A stretch of DNA of 11,109 bases from DAORHV01 sp964458645 (GTDB lineage Bacteria; Patescibacteriota; Gracilibacteria; Peribacterales; Peribacteraceae), in assembly GCA_964458645.1 (NCBI GenBank), contig CAYWJU010000024.1:1-11109 (forward strand), given 5' to 3'. The translations under genes and the position numbers were made by a program. Positions 6,253 through 11,051 of this stretch are shown here, piece after piece. Below the pieces are notes generated by a model. The model made no database searches. It saw only the letters and a list, made by a program, of their open reading frames with translations, and was not told where the DNA came from. Numbering within the stretch: position 1 is the first letter of the stretch; every line of letters begins with the position of its first letter.

Positions 6253-6957
6253 TTACCACTGCCTTCGCCCGCCACTCGTGGCAAGCATGAACCGCAAGAT
6301 GTACATGAACAAATTGAAGATATCCAAATAGAGGGAGAGTGCCAGCAAGAACGGCGACTCACCCATTCCGGCGCGCTGTTGAATGCGCTGGATGTCGTAT
6401 GCCATGAACCCGGCGAACACGATGACGCCAATGGCCGATACACCGATTTCAAATCCGCCCGTGCGCAACGACGGCACGAACAATTGCAGCAATCCGGCGC
6501 CGATGAGACCAATGAGTCCGGTGAACAGAAAGCCACTCATGGCCGATAGATTCAACGATGTCGTGCGCCCGACGACTGCGGCTGCCGCACTCATCAGCAC
6601 CGTTGCGACTGCGGCATTGGCCAGGATTGCGTAACCGTTGGCATAGCCGACAGCAACACTCATGAGGAGCGGTGTGGCAGTAAGGCCCGACAAAAACGGG
6701 AAGGCGAAGAAAAGGATGTAGTTGATCGGCGAGGAGCGCATCCAGAGGCGGGCGCTGAGCACGATGACGAATTCAGCAAGAATGAAGAGGTAGACGAAAC
6801 CGGTCGCCAAAATGGGCAGCGCGAATGTGGCTCCTGCGAACACGCCTGCAGCGGTGAACGCCATAGCCAAGGCGACCAAGGCATAGACACTGGAAAGCGT
6901 GGAGGAACCGATGACGATTGGTTGGCTTCTTGAAGCCGAGGAAGGAGGGAATTGCAT
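6253..6957 (-). CDS. Bax inhibitor-1 (BI-1/YccA/TMBIM) family membrane protein
   Basis: Members of this family are seven-helix inner-membrane proteins; the Bacillus member YetJ is a pH-sensitive calcium leak channel, and E. coli YccA modulates the FtsH protease. The 234 residues contain about seven hydrophobic segments from residue 22 to 226. The C-terminal half holds the family blocks FAGFMAYDIQRI and ALSLYLDIFNLFMYILRF, with D188 and D212 at the positions of the paired aspartates thought to sense pH/Ca2+. The N-terminus is short and polar (MQFPPSSASRSQP). The start at 6957 is supported by a -10 box exactly 6 nt upstream. It is divergently transcribed from the VirB2-like genes across a 74-bp gap. 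Confidence 0.93.
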   Translation of the reverse strand: MQFPPSSASRSQPIVIGSSTLSSVYALVALAMAFTAAGVFAGATFALPILATGFVYLFILAEFVIVLSARLWMRSSPINYILFFAFPFLSGLTATPLLMSVAVGYANGYAILANAAVATVLMSAAAAVVGRTTSLNLSAMSGFLFTGLIGLIGAGLLQLFVPSLRTGGFEIGVSAIGVIVFAGFMAYDIQRIQQRAGMGESPFLLALSLYLDIFNLFMYILRFMLATSGGRRQW

Positions 6958-6963
6958 GGACCA

Positions 6964-6991
6964 ATCGTACTCAGTTTTGACAATGCAGCAA
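6964..6991 (-). promoter_or_regulatory. Promoter of the BI-1 gene
   Basis: On the minus strand TTGCTG (6991-6986), a 16-nt spacer and TACGAT (6969-6964), then six bases (TGGTCC) to the ATG at 6957. The expected start coincides with the A of the ATG. The -35 is separated by one base from the -35 of the opposing promoter. Confidence 0.55.
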
Positions 6992-6992
6992 G

Positions 6993-7021
6993 TTGTTTGG
7001 CAAGTATTTTTGTGCTATACT
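6993..7021 (+). promoter_or_regulatory. Promoter of the tandem VirB2-like genes
   Basis: TTGTTT (6993-6998), a 17-nt spacer, and TATACT (7016-7021) preceded by the extended element TGC (7013-7015). The predicted start near 7028 leaves only 4 nt before the ATG at 7032. Confidence 0.8.
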
Positions 7022-7031
7022 AGAGAGATTT

Positions 7032-7796
7032 ATGGCTCTCAGTCGACGTTTTGCGGCATTGTTGTCCCTGGCGATCCTGCTCATCGTCCCGGAAGCGGGC
7101 TTTGCAGGTGCTGGCGCGCAAGCATTGGCGTCCTTTATTGATCTGCACATTATCAGCAACGGCATGGTGATTTTCGAAGGCGTAGCAGTCGTCTGCGTCT
7201 TCTATTTCGGTTTCCGCATGATCTTGGAAGCCTATAAGGAGGAAGCGTTCACCAACGCGCAGAATTCGTTCATTTATGCGGCCGCAGGATTCATGATCAT
7301 TGCGATCTCTCAGGCATTTGTGAATGCATTTTACGCGCAATCCGCCGGAGCCAACCCCGGCGTGTTGAACGATGGCATTAACAGCGTCACCAGCTTCATT
7401 CTCACAATCATGAGCGGCGTCATGGTGCTCATGGTGACCATCGACGGCATTCGCATGATCGCATCGCAGGGCGATGCCAGCGAACGTACGCGCATTCTCA
7501 AGTTGATCATCATGCACTGCATCGGCGTGGCAATTTCGTTGCTCGCCTTCGCCATTGTTCATGCGGTTGCAGACAACGATGCCGGATTACTGGTGGAAGA
7601 AATGAAGGGCTTGATCATCTTCTTGCTCACCATCATGGGCACCCTGTGCGTGGTCGCACTCATCACCGCCGGAATCTTCCTGGTGATTTCGATCGATGAA
7701 TCCTTGAAAGATCGCGCTAAGAAAGTCGTCATCGGCACACTCACCGTCTTGGCATTCGTTCTGGTGTCGTACACCGTCATCGTCACCTTCGTCTAA
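7032..7796 (+). CDS. Secreted/membrane protein with three VirB2/TrbC-like helical-hairpin repeats (paralogue 1)
   Basis: The 254-residue protein begins with a signal peptide (MALSRRFAALLSLAILLIVP, possible cleavage after about residue 26). Three similar modules follow at about 47-101, 125-179 and 200-254. Each has a hydrophobic helix ending in a G-I/F-R-M-like motif (FGFRMI at 59-64, DGIRMI at 138-143, AGIFLV at 213-218), a short charged turn with E/D and K/R, and a second hydrophobic helix. This resembles VirB2/TrbC pilin-like subunits, which have one such hairpin. Spacing of the motifs is 79 and 75 residues. It is followed without a gap by a paralogue with the same plan. ATG 7032 is chosen because the promoter -10 ends 10 nt upstream; the longer frame from 6993 starts at the -35. 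The role is inferred: an envelope pore, pilin-like or T4SS-related component. No other T4SS gene is present. Confidence 0.85.
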   Translation: MALSRRFAALLSLAILLIVPEAGFAGAGAQALASFIDLHIISNGMVIFEGVAVVCVFYFGFRMILEAYKEEAFTNAQNSFIYAAAGFMIIAISQAFVNAFYAQSAGANPGVLNDGINSVTSFILTIMSGVMVLMVTIDGIRMIASQGDASERTRILKLIIMHCIGVAISLLAFAIVHAVADNDAGLLVEEMKGLIIFLLTIMGTLCVVALITAGIFLVISIDESLKDRAKKVVIGTLTVLAFVLVSYTVIVTFV

Positions 7797-8603
7797 ATGC
7801 GTCGCGCTATTTCCTCCATAGGCATGCAGCTGGGCAAGGCCCTTCCGCGCTTGGCGATTGCGACCACGCTGCTCATGACGCCCGGTGTCGTACATGCCGA
7901 CGGCGCGACCATTCGCGATATTCTCATCAGCATTACCAACTCGGTTGCTCCGCTCTGGGTACCGGTCGGCATTCTTGTCGTGGTGATCGCAGGTTTGACC
8001 ATGCTGGTCACCAGTCGTGACGAAGGCCTTTCCAAGGGCCGCAATACGGTTATGGCGGTGGTCATCGGCGGCATGATCATCATGCTCGGCCCAGTGTTGC
8101 TCACGTTCATGTATCAAGCGCCGGGCCTTGTGGTACAAAACGTCGGCGGACAATTGAATCAAGAGGCCTACGGTGTCGTCGGATGGCTGTGCACCATGGG
8201 AGGCGTCTTCTCCATTTTGATGATCGTGGTCTCGGCCGTGCGTGCCGTGGGTAGTTTTGGCGGCGATGAAGCGGCATACGGTGGCGTTCGCAATGCGCTG
8301 ATCAACGCCGTGATCGGCCTGATTATCATGGCATCATCGATTCTTATTCGCGATACGGTCTTCCAGGGCATCCCCGACCCGCTCATCGGACTGATTTTGG
8401 AAAAAGTGCTGATTTTCCTGGGCATCATTACCACGATTGCTCTCGCGATACTGGTCTATGCCGGCTTCCGCATGGTGACGAACTTCGGCAACGAAGAAGT
8501 GTTCAATCAGGCGAAAGGGCTCATCTATCGGGTCATCGCGGGATTGATCATTATTCTCCTTAGCTACGTCTTGGTGATTTTCGTGGCGAATGCATTCACC
8601 TAA
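7797..8603 (+). CDS. Secreted/membrane protein with three VirB2/TrbC-like helical-hairpin repeats (paralogue 2)
   Basis: The ATG directly abuts the stop of paralogue 1 (TAAATG), so the two are co-transcribed and probably coupled; no SD is present. The 268 residues start with a basic n-region and signal peptide (cleavage likely after VVHA, residue 34). Modules lie at about 54-106, 133-187 and 207-262. The third is the best VirB2/TrbC-like unit: YAGFRMVTNFGNEEVFNQAK followed by GLIYRVIAGLIIILLSYVLV. The matching G/A-x-R-M positions are residues 66, 147 and 223 (spacing 81 and 76), close to those of paralogue 1, so triplication preceded gene duplication. Topology and partners are not shown by the sequence. 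An alternative is a membrane-protein family unrelated to T4SS that merely shares the hairpin pattern. Confidence 0.85.
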   Translation: MRRAISSIGMQLGKALPRLAIATTLLMTPGVVHADGATIRDILISITNSVAPLWVPVGILVVVIAGLTMLVTSRDEGLSKGRNTVMAVVIGGMIIMLGPVLLTFMYQAPGLVVQNVGGQLNQEAYGVVGWLCTMGGVFSILMIVVSAVRAVGSFGGDEAAYGGVRNALINAVIGLIIMASSILIRDTVFQGIPDPLIGLILEKVLIFLGIITTIALAILVYAGFRMVTNFGNEEVFNQAKGLIYRVIAGLIIILLSYVLVIFVANAFT

Positions 8604-8606
8604 GCG

Positions 8607-8670
8607 AAATCCCAAATTCCAAGAAAACAAATCCAAAACTGTACCTGAGAATTTTTGGCATTTGGGATTT
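8607..8670. terminator. Hairpin shared by two convergent genes, possible bidirectional terminator
   Basis: AAATCCCAAAT (8607-8617) pairs perfectly with ATTTGGGATTT (8660-8670). One mismatch then CCAA/TTGG (8619-8622, 8655-8658) and further A-T and G-T pairs extend the stem. It fills the space between the stop of paralogue 2 (8603) and the folP stop (8672). T runs on both strands are short, so terminator strength is uncertain. Confidence 0.6.
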
Positions 8671-8671
8671 T

Positions 8672-9463
8672 CTACGCACTCTCCAAAGCCCTCTTCGTCT
8701 CAGCCACATCATGCGTCCGGATGAACGAAGCACCATTGCGCATAGCGGTAACGGAAGCCGCAAGCGTGGCTGGCAGGCGGTCGGAGACCGGCAGATTCTG
8801 CGGTCCGGCTAAGAATGATTTCCGGGAAGGACTTACGAGTACCGGGCCGATGGACGCGAATTCCGCCAGGTGATCGAGAATGACGAATGAATAGTGCGGA
8901 TCTGCCGAGACGAAATGTCCGAGCCCCGGATCGACGATGATGTTTTTCTTCGCAATCCCCGCTTGCTCCGCCGCGGCAACGCGCTCGTCTAAGAAGTTCG
9001 CAATGGTACCGATGACGTCGTCGTAGTGTTTGGCGTCTTTGGTGGTGCGCGGGCCCGCGTCTTTGGAATACATCAGCACGCACGGGCAACCGGCGGCTGC
9101 CAGTACCGTGAACATGGCCGGATCGCCGCGTCCGGCGGTGATGTCGTTGATCAGACTCGCGCCTGCCTTCAGTGCCGCACTGGCGACCTGCGATTTCCAG
9201 GTATCCACACCGATGCGCATGCCGGGTAACGCTTTCTGCACGGCCTCGACTGCCGGAACCACGCGCGCCAACTCTTCGGCCAGCGCCACGTCGGGCGAAC
9301 CAGGTCCGGTGGATTCTCCGCCGATCTCAATGATGTCGGCGCCCTCCTCGGCAAAGCGCTTCGCTTGCGCCACGACCGCTGCGATATCGGCATACTTGCC
9401 GCCGTCCACGTAGGAATCGGGGGTGACGTTGAGGATGGCGACGATGACGGGGAGCTGCTTCAT
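8672..9463 (-). CDS. folP: Dihydropteroate synthase-like protein (divergent)
   Basis: DHPS joins p-aminobenzoate to dihydropterin pyrophosphate in folate synthesis. From ATG 9463 the protein has 263 residues, typical for the TIM-barrel family. Matching motifs in order: ILNVTPDSYVDGG (N12), IIEIGGEST (44-52), GVDTWK (D87), INDIT (N106), VDPGLG (D178), SPSRKSF (K215) and IRTHDV (R249, H251). Departures: STRPG is STGPG here, so the loop-2 arginine that helps bind the pyrophosphate is Gly; GFGK after the DPG motif is missing; and the usual MHMQG strand reads MYSKDAG. Activity as a true DHPS is therefore likely but not certain. A GTG at 9469 is the alternative start; 9463 is preferred for the promoter spacing. 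No other folate gene is in the window. Confidence 0.88.
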   Translation of the reverse strand: MKQLPVIVAILNVTPDSYVDGGKYADIAAVVAQAKRFAEEGADIIEIGGESTGPGSPDVALAEELARVVPAVEAVQKALPGMRIGVDTWKSQVASAALKAGASLINDITAGRGDPAMFTVLAAAGCPCVLMYSKDAGPRTTKDAKHYDDVIGTIANFLDERVAAAEQAGIAKKNIIVDPGLGHFVSADPHYSFVILDHLAEFASIGPVLVSPSRKSFLAGPQNLPVSDRLPATLAASVTAMRNGASFIRTHDVAETKRALESA

Positions 9464-9469
9464 GAGCAC

Positions 9470-9498
9470 AGCATCGGGCGGCTGCTGACAGGAAGCAA
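9470..9498 (-). promoter_or_regulatory. Weak candidate promoter of folP, leaderless geometry
   Basis: On the minus strand TTGCTT (9498-9493), a 17-nt spacer and GATGCT (9475-9470), then six bases to ATG 9463. The -10 is poor (A2, T3 and T6 match). The spacing and the -35, identical to that of the structured-RNA promoter, are what support it. Confidence 0.35.
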
Positions 9499-9505
9499 GT
9501 TGGTA

Positions 9506-9586
9506 GGAGGAAACCGAAGAATCCGAGGAGTCCGAGGAAATGCTTCAATCGTCGGATTCTTCGGTTTCTCCGGCTTCTTCGTACTC
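9506..9586. repeat. 9-nt-unit inverted array (copy C) in the divergent gap folP / 54-aa gene
   Basis: Plus-strand 9-mers from 9510 (GAAACCGAA, GAATCCGAG, then GAGTCCGAG) face minus-strand 9-mers from 9586 down to 9542 (GAGTACGAA, GAAGCCGGA, then GAAACCGAA, GAATCCGAC). GAAACCGAAGAATCCGA (9510-9526) is perfectly complementary over 17 nt to TCGGATTCTTCGGTTTC (9552-9568), and GGAG/CTCC extends the stem past one bulge. This is the cleanest hairpin of the family. Confidence 0.9.
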
Positions 9587-9622
9587 TTTCAGATGATTTT
9601 TTCAGCCGGAAAACGGGGCTCG

Positions 9623-9631
9623 TGTTATACT
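9623..9631 (+). promoter_or_regulatory. Extended -10 promoter of the 54-aa gene, leaderless geometry
   Basis: TGT-TATACT (9623-9631) is followed by six bases (GCTGCC) and ATG 9638, so transcription should begin at the start codon. There is no good -35; TTCAGC at 9601-9606 is the nearest. Confidence 0.7.
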
Positions 9632-9637
9632 GCTGCC

Positions 9638-9802
9638 ATGTGGCCTTTCAAGAAAAAAGAATCGGCAGAGAAGCGCGGCAGCAAGATGATGAAACGCGTC
9701 ATTGTTGGCTTTGTAATCGGCGGTGCCATCTCATCGATCATCGGCAAAAAGCTGCTGCACAAGGATGATGACACCGATGAAAGCGATGATGAAGAGGCCT
9801 AG
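9638..9802 (+). CDS. Small single-pass membrane protein, 54 aa
   Basis: The protein has a basic N-terminus (MWPFKKKESAEKRGSKMMKR), one transmembrane helix at about residues 21-37 (VIVGFVIGGAISSIIG), a short basic stretch KKLLHK, and an acidic tail DDDTDESDDEEA. The positive N-terminus suggests an N-in topology. The Gly-rich helix and overall plan recall small YtxH-like envelope proteins, but the similarity is too weak for an assignment. A dedicated extended -10 promoter 6 nt upstream makes the gene convincing despite its size. Its stop TAG (9800-9802) overlaps the stop of the convergent gmk by two bases, so the mRNAs must overlap at their 3' ends unless they terminate immediately. Confidence 0.8.
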   Translation: MWPFKKKESAEKRGSKMMKRVIVGFVIGGAISSIIGKKLLHKDDDTDESDDEEA

Positions 9803-10386
9803 CCTTCCATAATCGCATTGATCACCTCGGCAATGGCGCTTTCGAGCTTGCCTTCACGATTCACGATCTGCACGTCGGTCAATTTGGCGTGTTCCAGCTC
9901 GCCGTGCATGCTCTCCACGCGACGGGCCAGTTCATCGGCGGCCATGGGAGCGCGTTCCACGATGTGCTTTACCAGCTGCTCTTCGCTCTCGGGCAGAATG
10001 AAGATGGTCTGCAGTCGGTAGGGCGCTTTCGGGCCGTTGAATTCGGCATGCTGCCGGATGCTGTTGAAGCCCTGTACATCTACTTCACGCACTACGATTT
10101 TTCCCTGTTCGATTGCAGGCAGGATTTCGGACAAAAGCGTTCCATAGCGGGCGCCTTTGTGTACTTGGGCCCACTCCAGAAACTTCTTGTCCTTCAGCCA
10201 GGCGTCGAATTCGGCATCGGTGACGAAGTGGTACAGCTCGTCGCCTTCCCCTGCTCGGCGGCTGCGGGTGGTAGCCGAACGTGGGAAGAGCAAGTCGCGA
10301 TGACGCTCCTTCAAGGTCTTGAGAATCACGCTCTTCCCGACGCCACTGGGTCCAATGAGAAGAACAAGCTTTCCGTGTGCGGGCAT
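9799..10386 (-). CDS. gmk: Guanylate kinase
   Basis: Gmk phosphorylates GMP to GDP with ATP in the cytoplasm. The 195 residues show the P-loop GPSGVGKS (12-19), the GMP-binding region SATTRSRRAGEGDELYHFV (about 37-55), the block FLEWAQVHKGARYGT (69-83) and the DVQG motif (EVDVQGFNSIRQ, 101-112), followed by a lid region with REGK near the end. The frame opens six codons further upstream (10404), but MPAHGKLVLLIGPSG is the natural start and a -10-like box lies 6 nt before it. The gene is monocistronic, divergent from the structured RNA upstream and tail-to-tail with the 54-aa gene. Confidence 0.96.
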   Translation of the reverse strand: MPAHGKLVLLIGPSGVGKSVILKTLKERHRDLLFPRSATTRSRRAGEGDELYHFVTDAEFDAWLKDKKFLEWAQVHKGARYGTLLSEILPAIEQGKIVVREVDVQGFNSIRQHAEFNGPKAPYRLQTIFILPESEEQLVKHIVERAPMAADELARRVESMHGELEHAKLTDVQIVNREGKLESAIAEVINAIMEG

Positions 10387-10392
10387 GGGCGC

Positions 10393-10421
10393 ATGGTAGC
10401 GCAAGCCGCGAAGAGCGCGAA
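10393..10421 (-). promoter_or_regulatory. Candidate promoter of gmk, leaderless geometry
   Basis: On the minus strand TACCAT (10398-10393) is followed by six bases (GCGCCC) and ATG 10386. A weak -35 TTCGCG lies 17 nt upstream (10421-10416). A small hairpin, AATCCG (10421-10426) with CGGATT (10430-10435), lies just beyond it. Confidence 0.4.
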
Positions 10422-10459
10422 ATCCGCGCCGGATTGCTTGTTTTCCGGCATCAGGCCCC

Positions 10460-10488
10460 TTGCTTTCATGTTAAAAATAGTTTACAAT
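10460..10488 (+). promoter_or_regulatory. Promoter of the structured RNA
   Basis: TTGCTT (10460-10465), a 17-nt spacer that is AT-rich near the -10, and TACAAT (10483-10488). The predicted transcription start is near 10495. No credible protein-coding frame follows. Confidence 0.75.
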
Positions 10489-10885
10489 GGAGAGATTCGT
10501 TCTTTGGAACATCCTCTCTACACCCAGGATCTTTGGGCGGGGAGGACGATGCGTCTCGCAAGCGACCCATCTTCCTCCCTGCTCTTCGATCTCCGACCGA
10601 AGAGTTCCCTCAACGTCCCTTGTTGGACGATGCAGGGTCCTACAACCTCAAACACAAATATACGGCACCCTGCACGCCTAGATGCAGGTGCGATTCCCGA
10701 CACATCGGGATACAACAAACACAAAACGGAGCAGTCGCCGCTACGGCTGCAAAGAGGTGTAGGGAGCGCAAGACGCCTGGTCAACGGCTTGCAGCTCAAT
10801 TCACCCGTGAATTGAGTATTAACAGGCACTCGGACCGGATCTCTCACTGACGAAGTGGGACTTCCGCTCCGGGTGCCTGTTTTCA
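10489..10885 (+). ncRNA. Unidentified structured non-coding RNA of about 390 nt
   Basis: A promoter, dense helices and a terminal hairpin mark an RNA gene in a stretch with no credible CDS. Helices: GTTC/GAAC (10499-10502, 10507-10510); GGGAGGA/TCCTCCC (10540-10546, 10573-10579) enclosing GATG/CATC and TCGC/GCGA; CTCTTCG/CGAAGAG (10582-10588, 10598-10604); CGTCC/GGACG (10614-10618, 10625-10629); GCACCCTGCA/TGCAGGTGC (10665-10674, 10683-10691); TCCCGA/TCGGGA (10695-10700, 10705-10710); GCAG/CTGC with CCG/CGG (10731-10750); GCAAG/CTTGC (10768-10772, 10788-10792); CTCAATTCA/TGAATTGAG (10795-10803, 10808-10816). A long-range 11-bp helix joins CTCTCTACACC (10514-10524) to GGTGTAGGGAG (10756-10766). 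A/C-rich linkers lie at 10641-10663 and 10711-10729. I found no tmRNA acceptor or T-arm, no RNase P GAGGAAAGTCC, and no SRP GGAAG-type loop. The class is unknown to me. Confidence 0.75.
10821..10885 (+). terminator. Long terminal hairpin of the structured RNA
   Basis: AACAGGCAC (10821-10829) pairs with GTGCCTGTT (10873-10881). TCGGA/TCCGG, CGGA/TCCG and an inner TCTCAC/GTGGGA (10841-10846, 10854-10859) continue the rod. TTTT followed by CAGTTGTTCT gives a modest T-rich tail. It probably ends the RNA, or is its 3' domain. Confidence 0.65.
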
Positions 10886-10892
10886 GTTGTTC

Positions 10893-11051
10893 TCAGAAAA
10901 ACCGACGGCTGATGCTGCCAAGATTCTTTTGATCTTCTTTCTTTTTCACTTTTTCCTCAGTCCATCCTAAAAGATACCAAGGATTCTTCCTCGGAGGACC
11001 AGGGAACCTAGCACGGTTCCCTTGGCCCTCCGAACCTCCCTTACCCTCCAT
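10893..11051 (-). CDS. Possible small basic protein, 52 aa
   Basis: From ATG 11051 the minus strand reads MEGKGGSEGQ, continues with RFPGPPRKNPWYLLGW (residues 15-30) and TEEKVKKKEDQKN (31-43), and ends SRRFF before TGA. The composition (G/P-rich, then charged K/E) looks more protein-like than a random frame, and the frame stays open to the window edge, so the true start could be further upstream. Against it: no SD, no clear -10 near the ATG, and residues 7-22 are encoded by a near-perfect palindrome (10991-11033) that could exist for RNA structure instead. No family was recognised. A plus-strand frame from ATG 11050 overlaps it and runs off the window. Confidence 0.35.
   Translation of the reverse strand: MEGKGGSEGQGNRARFPGPPRKNPWYLLGWTEEKVKKKEDQKNLGSISRRFF
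10973..11033. repeat. Strong stem-loop with a doubtful 9-nt-unit relationship (copy D)
   Basis: TCGGAGG (10991-10997) pairs with CCTCCGA (11027-11033) and GGGAACC (11002-11008) with GGTTCCC (11015-11021), with CC/GG pairs between and a loop around TAGCAC. Just upstream, GATACCAAG and GATTCTTCC (10973-10990) are in 9-nt register and echo the unit of the other arrays, but the register then slips. No T tract follows, so it is not an intrinsic terminator. A T-rich, pyrimidine-rich tract (10924-10956) lies to its left. Confidence 0.5.

Noticed and set aside
6977..6982. TTGACA as the -35 of the VirB2-like promoter
   Set aside because: It lies 33 nt from the TATACT box; TTGTTT at 6993-6998 has the correct 17-nt spacing.
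10487..10681. 64-codon frame starting at the -10 box of the RNA promoter
   Set aside because: Its ATG overlaps the -10 hexamer, upstream of any plausible transcript, and the following sequence is better explained as RNA helices.
9889..10815. 308-codon plus-strand open frame
   Set aside because: The first half is antisense to gmk; the second half crosses the gmk promoter and the structured RNA and reads as low-quality protein.
10489..10885. tmRNA, RNase P RNA, SRP RNA or 6S RNA as identity of the structured RNA
   Set aside because: No 3' CCA/T-arm or tRNA-like 5' end (tmRNA), no GAGGAAAGTCC or ACAGAAA region (RNase P), no conserved GGAAG-type apical loop (SRP), and no single long rod with central bubble (6S). 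A very divergent form remains possible.
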